DNA from: Hyphococcus formosus
GTDB taxonomy: Bacteria; Pseudomonadota; Alphaproteobacteria; Caulobacterales; Parvularculaceae
Length of the DNA stretch: 64,000 bases
Assembly (NCBI RefSeq): GCF_046736345.1
Contig: NZ_CP157210.1
Coordinates: 2,294,001 to 2,358,000 of the forward strand
Reading direction: 5' to 3'
Shown: positions 53,453-62,986 of the stretch, piece by piece
How the letters are laid out: each line of letters starts with the position of its first letter
How positions within the stretch are numbered: the stretch's first letter is position 1
Program-made: the position numbers and the translations under genes
The notes under the pieces: model-generated
The model's database searches: none
What the model was told of the DNA's origin: nothing
What the model saw: the letters and a program-made list of their open reading frames with translations, nothing else

Positions 53453-55231
53453 TTATGCCGCCCTGATACCGCGTACTGATGATGGCGGCGCAATACGTTT
53501 TTCCTTGAGATCGCGCGCAGACGACATCGCACGCAACACCGTATCCCGCGGACCATCCACGAGAATACGGCCGCGATCCAATACGATTACGCGATCAACA
53601 AGCTGCACCATCGACATACGGTGCGTCACGATTAATACGGTTTTATCTCTGGTCGCTTTGTGAAGCCGAGCGATCAAAGCTGCTTCTGCCTGCGAGTCCA
53701 ATGCGCTAGACGGTTCATCAAGCAGCAAAATCGAAGGTTTTGGCGCTAACGCACGTGCAAGCGCAATGGCTTGCCGCTGTCCGCCAGACAAACCTTCGCC
53801 TCGTTCGGTCAATCGTTGATCATAACCGCCAGCAGTCGCGCCCACGAAATCATGAACGCCAGAAATCTTCGCGGCCTCAAGAATATCATCATCGGAAATC
53901 GTCTCGAGCCCTAAGGCAATGTTCTCACGCACGGACCCCGAGAATAGACACACATCTTGCAAAACTGCGCCGATATTCGCGCGAAGATCAGATGGCCGCA
54001 ATTGACGAATATCCGTATCGTCAACAAGAACCGATCCTTCCGTTGGCTGATAAACACCAGTAATCTGACGAACGATCGTACTTTTCCCGGAGCCGTTACG
54101 GCCGAGAATAGCAACGCGCTCACCCGGCTCGATCGTAAACGAGACATCATCAAGCGCCCGCGTTGTCTCGCCGGGATATGAAAATGCGACATCGCGAAAC
54201 TCAATCTTGCCGCTTAACTTTGGTCGCGCCAGATATTCTCGCGCGGGGTCGGTTTCACTTTGCGCAGTCATCAAATCATCCAGTGACTTATATGAGGCCA
54301 TTGCTCCGTTCACACGGCTTAGCAATGAGGCGACCTGCGCAAGCGGGCCCATGGCACGTCCGGTCAGGATAACACAAGCAATCAATGCCCCGGTTGTGAT
54401 TTCATTCGCGCTGACCAGAAAAACGCCGATCACAACAACGCCAACCTGGCTCGCTTGTTGCGCAAATCCCGACGCATTGACCGCAAACTGGTTTAAGAAA
54501 CGCCCGACCGCAGAAATTTTTGCATGCCGGCTAACGCCGCCGCGCCAGCGAGACCGCATCATGCTGCTCGCCTGCACCGATTTAACAGTTTCCAGTCCAC
54601 CCAAAGTTTCAATCAGGACTGCGTTTTTCTGGTGGCCCTCGCTCATCGCCTGTTGCGTTCGGCGCAAGATCAACGGTTGGATCAACACACCCGACCCTAA
54701 GGCCAAAATGACGCCTATTAGCGGTACAAATGCGATGGGCCCGCCTATTAAAGCGACCGCGCCGATAAAGAAAAAGATGAAGGGTAAATCGACAATGGCA
54801 ACCAGTGTTGCGGACGAGAAAAAGTCGCGCAGATTTTCAAATTCCTTGACCAACCCCGCAATGGCACCCGTCGAGCCTTTTCGTGCCTCAAGGCGCATCG
54901 CCATTAGATTGTCAAAGACGCTGACGCCAACCGTCGCGTCGAGCCGTTGTCCAGCAACATCTATGAAATAGCCGCGAAGTGATTTCAAAATGAAATCAAA
55001 AATATGCGCAACCATCACTCCGATCGTAAGGGCGATCAACGATTCAATTGCCTGATTGGGTAATACCCGATCATATACCGTCATTATAAAGAATGATGAG
55101 ACGAGCCCGAGCAGGTTTACCACGGTCGCCGCAAGAACGGTTTGTCCATAAATCTTGGTGTTCTTCCGTAAAGGGCCGAACAGCCAATGGTCCGTTGTCG
55201 AAAATCCATTCATGAATGAACGCTTATCCAT
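53453..55231 (-). CDS. Type I secretion ABC transporter (LapB-like, without C39-like domain)
   Basis: 592 residues. Six-helix exporter domain (about 28-320) with FFIMTVYDRVLPNQAIESL, the LapB/RTX-exporter hallmark, then the ATPase: Walker A GRNGSGKST 377-385, LSGGQ 481-485, Walker B LLLDEP 502-507. Only about 27 residues precede the first helix, so the N-terminal C39-like domain of LapB and HlyB is absent; overall length is closer to the PrtD/RsaD class. It exports an unfolded protein from the cytoplasm directly outside. Start overlaps tolC by 8 bases. Confidence 0.92.
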   Translation of the reverse strand: MDKRSFMNGFSTTDHWLFGPLRKNTKIYGQTVLAATVVNLLGLVSSFFIMTVYDRVLPNQAIESLIALTIGVMVAHIFDFILKSLRGYFIDVAGQRLDATVGVSVFDNLMAMRLEARKGSTGAIAGLVKEFENLRDFFSSATLVAIVDLPFIFFFIGAVALIGGPIAFVPLIGVILALGSGVLIQPLILRRTQQAMSEGHQKNAVLIETLGGLETVKSVQASSMMRSRWRGGVSRHAKISAVGRFLNQFAVNASGFAQQASQVGVVVIGVFLVSANEITTGALIACVILTGRAMGPLAQVASLLSRVNGAMASYKSLDDLMTAQSETDPAREYLARPKLSGKIEFRDVAFSYPGETTRALDDVSFTIEPGERVAILGRNGSGKSTIVRQITGVYQPTEGSVLVDDTDIRQLRPSDLRANIGAVLQDVCLFSGSVRENIALGLETISDDDILEAAKISGVHDFVGATAGGYDQRLTERGEGLSGGQRQAIALARALAPKPSILLLDEPSSALDSQAEAALIARLHKATRDKTVLIVTHRMSMVQLVDRVIVLDRGRILVDGPRDTVLRAMSSARDLKEKRIAPPSSVRGIRAA

Positions 55232-56726
55232 TTACGCCACCAAAGCGAGCATCGTTATATTCATTTTCCGGTGAAAAAAGCCGAAGCAGATCGCCAGTAT
55301 GCTCCATCAGGGCATATCCTGCGATATCGCGGCTCGACAACCCGATCAGATAGGCAACGCCCGCGTCAAAGTAATCATTCTCCGCCTGCAGAACATCAAT
55401 CAGATCACCCCGCGATAGCTTATAGCGCTCCAATACGAGGTCTCTTGTTTCATCATGTGCGACCAACGCATCTGCCAATGATGCGAGCCGCGCATCTGCG
55501 CCCAGTAAACGCTCAAATGCCACCGCTGCGTCCCGCGCCACTTCTTTACGAACCTGTTCTTCATTGAATTTTTCTTTGCGCGCCCGTGATCGCGCAATCG
55601 CAATTTCCGCTGCGCGACTACCGCCACCGAAAATATTGTAATTGATATTCAATCCAGCGCGGACGTCGAAATCGTCACCGCCTTCAAAGATGTCATATTT
55701 TACAGCGTCAACCGAAAGGCGAACTTCTGGCAGACGTGCGCTCTTGGCGACCTTAAAATCGGCCTGACGCGCATCCACCCGCGCTTGTGCGACGGAAATT
55801 TCCGGGTTTTCTTCAAGCGCCGTTGCGACTGTTTCATTTCGCGAAGTGACATCCGGCGTCGCCATCCCAGGTCGCTTTAATTGGGGCGGCACTTCGCCAA
55901 AAAATTCTTCGTAATTAATATCCGCGAATCTCTTGCTCTCGCGGATTTCCGCGAGCCGCGCCTTCGCCGCCGAAAGACGCGCAAAGGCCCGGGTCACATC
56001 CGCTTTCGACCCTGCGCCCAACCGTTCGCGCTCTTTTACATCTTCTAGAATTTGTTCGTTGCGCTGAATAAAAGCCTGTGTGAAAGCGACAAGCGCCTGA
56101 TGCGCAGCAACGTCGTGGTAAGCCGTCAATGCCGAAAGCGCGAGATTATTAATCTGTGTGCTCATGGCGTAGCGATATTCACGATCGAGGGCGCGCGCAC
56201 CGCGAATCCGTTGAATAGTCGCGCCGCCATCAAAAATGAGCTGAGACGCGGATATACCCGCCGTATATTGTTCACGCGGGCGAAGGGATTCGACAACATT
56301 ATCAGTGCCAGCGGCAAATTCCCGAGTTAAAGAATAATCACCGCGTAACTGCGCGGATAATTGCGGATATAAAGCGGACTTGGCTTGCCGGCGTAGGGCA
56401 TCAGACTCGCCCAGGTCAGACGAACTTGCATGGAATGATGGATGCCGCCCGACTGCGCGCCGGATTGCGGCGGTAAAATCATTGGCTGAATGCTGGTCGG
56501 TTATCAAATAACTTGCGGGACCAAGAGCCTGTTCTAACTTTGAGGTCGAATATCTCGCGGAATATTTTTTGGCGCTGTTCGTATCGGCGTCGTCTGAAAT
56601 TGGTGCAACGACATCACCGGGATAAACCGACCCGACATCGCTCGGCCCATCTTGAATAGCGAATGCCGTACCGGGAGCCACAATTGCGATCAAATTGATT
56701 AGAAAGATCTTCTGAAGACTGATCAT
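55224..56726 (-). CDS. TolC-family outer-membrane channel of type I secretion
   Basis: 500 residues from the ATG at 56726, which starts a good signal peptide (MISLQKIFLINLIAIVAPGT then AFA). Two outer-membrane efflux (OEP) repeats with long helices: about 85-290 (LYPQLSAQLRGDYSLTREF, LIFDGGATIQRI) and about 310-480 (ARLPEVRLSVDAV, YNIFGGGSRAAEIAIA). This is the LapE/TolC exit duct for the secretion operon. A TTG at 56792 is an alternative start. First gene of the operon, followed by the ABC and HlyD genes. Confidence 0.9.
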   Translation of the reverse strand: MISLQKIFLINLIAIVAPGTAFAIQDGPSDVGSVYPGDVVAPISDDADTNSAKKYSARYSTSKLEQALGPASYLITDQHSANDFTAAIRRAVGRHPSFHASSSDLGESDALRRQAKSALYPQLSAQLRGDYSLTREFAAGTDNVVESLRPREQYTAGISASQLIFDGGATIQRIRGARALDREYRYAMSTQINNLALSALTAYHDVAAHQALVAFTQAFIQRNEQILEDVKERERLGAGSKADVTRAFARLSAAKARLAEIRESKRFADINYEEFFGEVPPQLKRPGMATPDVTSRNETVATALEENPEISVAQARVDARQADFKVAKSARLPEVRLSVDAVKYDIFEGGDDFDVRAGLNINYNIFGGGSRAAEIAIARSRARKEKFNEEQVRKEVARDAAVAFERLLGADARLASLADALVAHDETRDLVLERYKLSRGDLIDVLQAENDYFDAGVAYLIGLSSRDIAGYALMEHTGDLLRLFSPENEYNDARFGGVNG

Positions 56727-56880
56727 CAACCGTACCCATCCACTACTACGCCACGCAGCCTTCCGCCACGCACTCTTGTTAAGGTTAACCAAAACCTTAA
56801 TAGAGTGAGATCACTGACAAAGGCTTAACTAGAGAGAAGTCGCCCGGCTTTCAGCCTATGGAGAAAGATGAAACATTCTT

Positions 56881-56900
56881 AAAAACTTCCGTCGGAAGCT
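56881..56900 (-). terminator. Weak terminator after the GT4 gene
   Basis: Minus strand: stem CTTCC/GGAAG with loop GAC followed by TTTTT, 23 bases beyond the GT4 stop. The stem is only 5 bp, so the call is weak. Confidence 0.4.
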
Positions 56901-56919
56901 TTAATTAGTTTTTAATAAA

Positions 56920-58029
56920 TTACGCGCGATCGCCATTAACGATACGAAGCAACGCGGCCTCGAACTCGTCTGTCGCAGTTTCCCAGTCGCGGCGGCGTGC
57001 AGTCTCCAGACAGGATTGAGACATTTTCGACCATTCGGCGGCAGGTAAATCAAGTATTTTGCGCGTCGCCTTCACAGCGGACGCGGCATCATGGGAAATG
57101 ATCGCGCCATTCGCATCTGTCACCAATTGCGGCGCGGCCCCCGCAGGTGTCGCGACGACGGGCGTGCCGCTTGCCATCGCCTCTAGGATAGGGAGGCCGT
57201 ATCCCTCGCTATCGCTCGTGAAAAGCCAGACGTCACAAGCGCGGTAAATTTTTGCGATATCTTCCGGATCTGGCTTGGTGGTAAACTCTACCCAGTCCGG
57301 CATTTTGTCTTCGGGGCGCGGCGTATGACTGCCAAATGAAATCACCCGGAGATCGGGGTATACTTCCCTCAGCCTACGGCAGGTCTCGATTGCGAGCGGC
57401 GAATTTTTGAGCGTCATGACCGAGTACAGAAACCCGACCGTTGGCCGTTCGTTTTTCGCGCGCTCATGCTCAGGCGAAAACATATCGGTGTCGATTGTAT
57501 TTTCGACAAGAATTGCGCGTTCATGATTATATAAATCGCGCATCTGCGTGCGCAGCCATTCGGAAACCACGATTTTCCGGTAGGGCTTTCGATAAACCGC
57601 ATGAACGCGCTCCACCGGCATATAGGGAAATGCCTCATGCCCCTGCACAAAATGGGCTTTGGTTATATCAGGCGCAAGATCCTCAAGCCATTCGGCGGTT
57701 TCCCACCATGTCGCCAGAACAATATCTGCGTCCGGGAAATCGCCCGCGTCCAGCGTTCCCTTTCCCTCAACGATTTTTATTTCAACGTCATCATTACGCA
57801 GAAATGGCGGTGTTTTTACCGGCTGTGGTTTCCATTTCGGCCGAAATAAATTTCGTATTTTGCCTTTGAGCGTTTTGGGCTTCGGTGGTGCGCCTTCGGG
57901 AGCAATGAGCGTTACTTTATGGCCTCGACGCTGAAGCCGGTCTGCATAGCCCGCAATAACCCGAAAACCGCCAGTTTCGGTAATGGAACCTGCGGCCTGT
58001 ACGAAAACAATCTTCAGCTTGTCTTTCAT
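56920..58029 (-). CDS. GT4-family glycosyltransferase
   Basis: 369 residues, GT-B fold. N-terminal KIVFVQAAGSITETGGFRVI with the Gly loop, FVQGHEAFPYMPVERVHAVY; C-terminal domain from about 195 with PTVGFLYSVMTLKNSPLAIE and the retaining EX7E site in SDSEGYGLPILEAMASGTPVV (pieces), near 282-300. Retaining transferase for a surface glycan, sugar unknown. It lies 17 bases after the flippase gene stop on the same strand. Confidence 0.9.
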   Translation of the reverse strand: MKDKLKIVFVQAAGSITETGGFRVIAGYADRLQRRGHKVTLIAPEGAPPKPKTLKGKIRNLFRPKWKPQPVKTPPFLRNDDVEIKIVEGKGTLDAGDFPDADIVLATWWETAEWLEDLAPDITKAHFVQGHEAFPYMPVERVHAVYRKPYRKIVVSEWLRTQMRDLYNHERAILVENTIDTDMFSPEHERAKNERPTVGFLYSVMTLKNSPLAIETCRRLREVYPDLRVISFGSHTPRPEDKMPDWVEFTTKPDPEDIAKIYRACDVWLFTSDSEGYGLPILEAMASGTPVVATPAGAAPQLVTDANGAIISHDAASAVKATRKILDLPAAEWSKMSQSCLETARRRDWETATDEFEAALLRIVNGDRA

Positions 58030-58046
58030 AAAATCTTAAGCTCGGA

Positions 58047-59438
58047 TCATGTGGTAAGCATCAAAACGACCGCAAGGAGGAGCGCCGATAGAATCATCCG
58101 CCCCTCTATCATTGGATCTAATTTCATTAACTTTTTCCCGAGGCTCCAAACGCTCGGTAATGTAACCAATGCAATAGACGCATAGAGAATAATTGCCGCT
58201 TTCTCGCCGATATAGGTCATGGTCAGGGGTAGCGTAATCACCATCGCAATGCCGCCAATCACCGTAACAGCCGTAAAGCCTTTACTGTTCCCTGCCGCCA
58301 GTGCGGCGGTGCTGATCAAACGATAGGGAAGAAATAAAAGCGTTGGCGCGAGCAATTTCACATAATAGCCAACACCACTGAATGCATCAGGATAGATGAT
58401 CGCAAAGATCGGTTCGGCGAGGAAATAGGCACCAATCGCCATCGCCACTGCCGCGGCATCCAACAGCAGCCGAATTTTTTTATAAAGGGTTTCAAATCCA
58501 TCAGGATCTTCGCGCAGCACTTCGCTAAAAGCGGGAAAAAACACTCGTCCGATAACAGATTGAAAAACTGTAACCGCCGCCATGACCCAAATCGCGGCAA
58601 TCGCATAAAGGCTGAATGACTGAGCATTCATCATCCAGCCGAAAATTAGCTGATCGCCCCGGTTTAAAATAAACCCAAAGAAAGAAGCGATAATCAGCCA
58701 TTTTCCGAAATTGAAAATCTCTTTGAAATGCTCGCGATCAAGCATCCACGCCATACGCGGCCCGGCAAAAATAAAGTGCGAGAGGATTGTCGCGAATAAC
58801 GCGCCGGATAATGTCCCAATGACCAGCGCCCAAATGCCAAAGCCCGCAACAGCAAGGGCAATTGTGACCACCATCGAAAACAGCTGCTGCGCTAGCTCCA
58901 GGCCAACAACGCGATTCATTTGAAGCCGACGCTCCGCCAGAGATCGGTTCGTCGAACCAAGCCCCGAAATCGGTAGTTGAACGCCCATGGCAACCATCAA
59001 CCAGGGCAAAACCGGGTCCGCGAAAATGCTTTCATCATTCACATATCCGCCCAGCGTCAGGAAATAGACGCCAATGGCGGCAAAGATAATGATCGCCCAA
59101 ACCAGCAAATTCCGCAGGATCTGGGTTGTCCATGCCGTTCGGATGAAGGCGGCTTTTTCGCTATTCGGGCTTCGGATCACGCTTGATCCGATGCCAATAT
59201 CCGTCAACATCACTGCCCAGATGTTAATTGATAGCGCGACCGCCATCAGGCCGAAAACCTCTGGCATCAACAGACGGGTCAGGATCAAATTGGAAATCAG
59301 GCGCAAAACCTGGCTCACGCCAAATCCACTCATGATTGCCCCGCCGCTTGTCAGTATGCGCCGCCGCAACGAATGGACGGGCGAAACTGATGCTGTGGGT
59401 TGATCGCTGGTCATTTTATTAACTTTATTTTTCGACAT
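58047..59438 (-). CDS. Wzx-type oligosaccharide flippase (MOP superfamily)
   Basis: 463 residues from the ATG at 59438 (AGGCGG upstream); an ATG at 59414 is also possible. About 12-14 membrane helices. SGFGVSQVLRLISNLILTRLL and PEVFGLMAVALSIN at the start, and GLGSTNRSLAERRLQMNRVVGLEL in the middle, are typical of the Wzx/polysaccharide_synt family. It would flip lipid-linked repeat units to the periplasmic face. The O-antigen ligase-like gene lies divergently upstream and the GT4 gene downstream. Confidence 0.9.
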   Translation of the reverse strand: MSKNKVNKMTSDQPTASVSPVHSLRRRILTSGGAIMSGFGVSQVLRLISNLILTRLLMPEVFGLMAVALSINIWAVMLTDIGIGSSVIRSPNSEKAAFIRTAWTTQILRNLLVWAIIIFAAIGVYFLTLGGYVNDESIFADPVLPWLMVAMGVQLPISGLGSTNRSLAERRLQMNRVVGLELAQQLFSMVVTIALAVAGFGIWALVIGTLSGALFATILSHFIFAGPRMAWMLDREHFKEIFNFGKWLIIASFFGFILNRGDQLIFGWMMNAQSFSLYAIAAIWVMAAVTVFQSVIGRVFFPAFSEVLREDPDGFETLYKKIRLLLDAAAVAMAIGAYFLAEPIFAIIYPDAFSGVGYYVKLLAPTLLFLPYRLISTAALAAGNSKGFTAVTVIGGIAMVITLPLTMTYIGEKAAIILYASIALVTLPSVWSLGKKLMKLDPMIEGRMILSALLLAVVLMLTT

Positions 59439-59589
59439 CTGCCGCCTGATCACCGCACCTACGACAATTAAGTTTACAAATCTATGATTTAGTGGGCTGT
59501 GGGATTTCGGATGGCACATCCATTGCCAAGCGATGTTAACATGAATACGACCTTATCAAGGGCCCGCGACACGAGCTAAACAGTTACCT

Positions 59590-61143
59590 ATGTCAACGCA
59601 TTTCAAAGCCTTCATCGTCGTTTTCGTGATCTCCGTAATCGGCTTTGTCTTTTTTCGTAAACCCTATGCGTCTGCGATCGGCGCGCGGCAATTCGATAAA
59701 TGGCGCAATTTGTGGCTGGCGGTAACCGCGTGCCTGTTCCTCGTGCCCAGTTTCTGGCCCTATATTATACTATCGGCGCTGGTCGTCTTTTTCATGACCA
59801 AGACGGACCCGTTGAAACCTGCGCTTTTTATGCTGCTGCTGTTTGTATCGCCGAATATTGGCGACGCGATCCCGGGCTTTGCGGGGATCAACAAATTTAT
59901 CATGGTGACGCCACAAGCGGTTTTCACGCTGGTTCTTTTAATCCCCGCAATGATCGCCGCGCCGAAGATGAAAAAACTCGCGCAGGGCGGCGGCATGGCA
60001 GATCTTTGTTTTGTCTTGTTTCTGGCGCTTCAATTGGTGCTGTGCATGCGTGGACCAACGGTCACGCATATTATCCGTACGATGATCGAACAATTTCTGG
60101 TCATCGCGCCATTTTATTTCGTCTTTAGTCGAGCGCCAAAATCGCTCTCTGACATCCGCATAATTTCGGCGGCCTATACAGCACCGATACTGATCCTATC
60201 CGCCCTCTCGATTCTCGAACTCATCCGCACCTGGCATTTCTATACGAGCGTCGGCTATAACTGGTTTGGCGCGATGCCATTTACCTACACAATGCGCGAT
60301 GGGTTTTTGCGGGCTTCCGGTTCGGTCATCGATCCCATTGTTTGGGGCTATATCGCGATGACCGGTATTGGCGTGGGGCTCGCTTTTTTCACCGAGAATT
60401 TTTCGAAATTCTATCGATATGCGGGCTTTGGATTATTAATCGCGGGGCTTCTCGTATCGCTGTCGCGGGGACCGTGGGTCGGGGCAGCGGCAATGATGAT
60501 CACTTATGTATTGATCAGCCCCCAAGCCATGAGCCGCGCTGTTCATCTCGGTGGCCTAGGCCTTGTCGGCTTTCTGGTCGCGTTGGTGACGCCTTTTGGC
60601 CAGAAAATTATCGACCTGCTTCCCTTTATCGGTAGCTCTGCCGGGGATACGATTTCATACCGGCAACAACTTTTGAAAGCTGCCCGGGAGGTGATGGCGG
60701 AAAATCCGATTTTCGGCTCATCCGATTATCTTGACCATCCGAAACTACAGGCGCTCAGGCAAGGTCAGGGCATCATTGATATCGTCAACAGCTACTTGGA
60801 AGTCGGTCTGAAAAGCGGGTTTGTAGGGATGGGCCTATTTATCGGTGTATTCCTGTTTGCCCTGCTCGGCTTGCGGCGCGCGATGAAATCAGCCTTGAGC
60901 TATAATCCGACGCTTGCGCTTTATTGCCGGGCCTATTTCGCAGTTATTGTCGGAACCATGATCACCATCTTCACCACCAGTAGCGTGCTGCACACACCGA
61001 TTGTCTATTGGTGCATGCTGGGGATCGCCGTCGCCCTTGTGCGGATCGAACGCCATTGCCGCGACAATCAACACGCCATGCCAGACGGTAATGAAGACGA
61101 GCAACCGGCCCTCGAAACGCCAGCGCAGTTTAACTGGAAATAG
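59590..61143 (+). CDS. O-antigen ligase/polymerase-like membrane protein (Wzy/WaaL family)
   Basis: 517 residues with about eleven to twelve membrane helices. The central SLSRGPWVGAAAMMITYVL and the large periplasmic loop (about 355-400, SAGDTISYRQQLLKAAREVM, ENPIFGSSDYLDHP) match the Wzy_C/O-antigen ligase domain, with conserved Arg in the loops. It either polymerises repeat units flipped by Wzx or ligates glycan to lipid A core or protein; the sequence alone does not decide. Divergent from the flippase with 151 bases between the starts. Confidence 0.86.
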   Translation: MSTHFKAFIVVFVISVIGFVFFRKPYASAIGARQFDKWRNLWLAVTACLFLVPSFWPYIILSALVVFFMTKTDPLKPALFMLLLFVSPNIGDAIPGFAGINKFIMVTPQAVFTLVLLIPAMIAAPKMKKLAQGGGMADLCFVLFLALQLVLCMRGPTVTHIIRTMIEQFLVIAPFYFVFSRAPKSLSDIRIISAAYTAPILILSALSILELIRTWHFYTSVGYNWFGAMPFTYTMRDGFLRASGSVIDPIVWGYIAMTGIGVGLAFFTENFSKFYRYAGFGLLIAGLLVSLSRGPWVGAAAMMITYVLISPQAMSRAVHLGGLGLVGFLVALVTPFGQKIIDLLPFIGSSAGDTISYRQQLLKAAREVMAENPIFGSSDYLDHPKLQALRQGQGIIDIVNSYLEVGLKSGFVGMGLFIGVFLFALLGLRRAMKSALSYNPTLALYCRAYFAVIVGTMITIFTTSSVLHTPIVYWCMLGIAVALVRIERHCRDNQHAMPDGNEDEQPALETPAQFNWK

Positions 61144-61181
61144 CAACTGCACCCCACGGTGGGAGCGCCGCCGACGAAATG

Positions 61182-61204
61182 CTAAACTTGTGTTTTGAGT
61201 TTAG
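61182..61204. repeat. Inverted repeat upstream of the enoyl-CoA hydratase gene
   Basis: CTAAACT and AGTTTAG, 7-base perfect arms separated by 9 bases, about 20 bases before the ATG at 61225. The size fits a TetR- or GntR-type operator, though a hairpin is also possible. Confidence 0.35.
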
Positions 61205-61224
61205 TTTAGCCCGAGGTGCATTGA

Positions 61225-62034
61225 ATGGCGTCCCTACCCCCCTCAGAGACGTTGATCTTGGAGATCGACGACGGATGGCTGCAGATCCGGTTCAATCGCC
61301 CGGAGGCCCGCAACGCCCTTTCCGATGAAATGGCGAGCGACCTCATGGGCGTGTTGCAGCGCGTTGCCGAGGATAGATCTGTACGCGGCATAACGCTTCG
61401 GGGCGAAGGCAATATATTTTGCGCGGGCGGCGATTTGAAAGGTTTTCAAAAAAGCCTCGCTGGCACGTTCACCCAAGACGAAGCTGAGGCCATGAGCCGT
61501 AGCGCCGGTGCATTATTCGCGCGCATCAACAGCATGCCGCAGGTGGTCGTCGCCATCGTCGAAGGTGCGGCGATTGCTGGCGGGCTCGGCATGGCATGTT
61601 GCGCCGACTTTGTTATTGCCAAAGAGGACGCGAAATTCTCGCTGACCGAAACAATGCTTGGCATCTCGCCAGCGCAGATTGCGCCCTATGTCATACAGCG
61701 CACCGGCCAAATGACGGCACGCCGGATGATGCTTACCGGTGCAAAATTCACTGCCAAAGAAGCGCACGCGCTGGGTATTGTCGATATCGTTGCACCCTCT
61801 ACTGAAGGCCTCGCTAAGGCGGCCGATGAGATTAAGGCGAGTGTCCGGCGTTGCGCGCCCGGTGCCAATGCAGTCACAAAAGAAATCGCCTTGGCGAGCG
61901 GTCACCTTAACCGAGACGAGATGATTGCGTTCGCAGCAAAAGGCTTCGCCAAATGCATGTTAAGCGATGAAGGGCGCGAGGGCATTCTCTCCTTTGTAGA
62001 GAAGAGAAAACCTAGCTGGGCAAAATCCGATTAG
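61225..62034 (+). CDS. Enoyl-CoA hydratase/isomerase
   Basis: 269 residues with GAGGTG before the start. Crotonase fold: oxyanion hole in FCAGGDLKGF (65-74) and EGAAIAGGLGM (113-123), catalytic Glu at E142 (TETMLGIS). In the second catalytic position (around residue 162) I do not see a clear Glu, so hydration versus another crotonase reaction is uncertain. Cytoplasmic fatty-acid or branched-chain CoA metabolism. The next gene starts 10 bases later, so the two are co-transcribed. Confidence 0.88.
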   Translation: MASLPPSETLILEIDDGWLQIRFNRPEARNALSDEMASDLMGVLQRVAEDRSVRGITLRGEGNIFCAGGDLKGFQKSLAGTFTQDEAEAMSRSAGALFARINSMPQVVVAIVEGAAIAGGLGMACCADFVIAKEDAKFSLTETMLGISPAQIAPYVIQRTGQMTARRMMLTGAKFTAKEAHALGIVDIVAPSTEGLAKAADEIKASVRRCAPGANAVTKEIALASGHLNRDEMIAFAAKGFAKCMLSDEGREGILSFVEKRKPSWAKSD

Positions 62035-62044
62035 GGCGATTTAA

Positions 62045-62857
62045 ATGCAACATCCGGCCGATGATTTTTTGATCGAATGCGACGTGCTTGACGATCTTTT
62101 AAAGCGTCAAAATGCGGAAGATTTAATGCGCGAAACGCAATTCAAAAATTGGACAATCGAAGACATTATCGCGCATTTGCATATGTGGAATCATGCCGCT
62201 CTTTTGACCCTAGAATCGCGCGAAAAATTCCAATCCTTCCTGATGGAAATACTTCCAGTATTAGGCAAAGAAGGCCATATCGGCGCGCAGCGTCATTGGC
62301 TCAAAACGCACCTAGGTAACGCGCGTGGTCAGGCCCTCCTCAATGAGTGGTCTGCGCTATATCCGCAACTCGCCGCCGCCTATAAGCAGGCTGACCCAGA
62401 AAACCGCGTCGCATGGGTTGGGCCAGAGATGAGCACAACCGCAAAAATAATCGCAAGGCAGATGGAATGTTGGGCCCATGGCCAGGCCATTTTCGATCTT
62501 CTTGGTGCGGATCGCCCGGAATCCGACCGTATTCGCAATATCTGCCATCTCGGCGTCACGACCTATAGCTGGACATTCCGCAACCGACAGACCGACCCCC
62601 CGCAACCAAAGCCCCATGTCCATTTGACTGCCCCCGCTGGTGCAGCGTGGGAATGGAATGACGTGCAAGCCGACAACTTTGTCCGCGGCAGCGCGGTCGA
62701 ATTTGCCCAGATTGTCACGCAAACCCGCAATATTGCGGATACAAACCTAGAGACCTTTGGCGATGCAGCCAAGCAATGGATGACGATCGCGCAATGCTTT
62801 GCCGGCCTGCCCGAAGACCCGCCCGCCAAGGGCACTCGGTATAAGGATATTCAATAG
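62045..62857 (+). CDS. TIGR03084-type metal-binding protein
   Basis: 270 residues. DinB/mycothiol-maleylpyruvate-isomerase-like N-terminal helical bundle (QFKNWTIEDIIAHLHMWNHAAL, then RQMECWAHGQAIFDLLG, giving the His ligand pattern), followed by a small C-terminal domain (PHVHLTAPAGAAWEWN). This matches the family annotated TIGR03084, often near acyl-CoA genes. Molecular function unknown. Co-transcribed with the enoyl-CoA hydratase, which suggests a role in the same acyl-CoA pathway. Confidence 0.75.
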   Translation: MQHPADDFLIECDVLDDLLKRQNAEDLMRETQFKNWTIEDIIAHLHMWNHAALLTLESREKFQSFLMEILPVLGKEGHIGAQRHWLKTHLGNARGQALLNEWSALYPQLAAAYKQADPENRVAWVGPEMSTTAKIIARQMECWAHGQAIFDLLGADRPESDRIRNICHLGVTTYSWTFRNRQTDPPQPKPHVHLTAPAGAAWEWNDVQADNFVRGSAVEFAQIVTQTRNIADTNLETFGDAAKQWMTIAQCFAGLPEDPPAKGTRYKDIQ

Positions 62858-62986
62858 CTTACACTTCTAACGATTACGCACACCAACTATACGTTCTCCT
62901 ACGACGGGCTTGCGTTCTTCATTAAGCACCCATAATCTCTGCGTCGGTCTGCGACAGGGGTGCCAGTCGTAAGCACGGGGGGAGCT

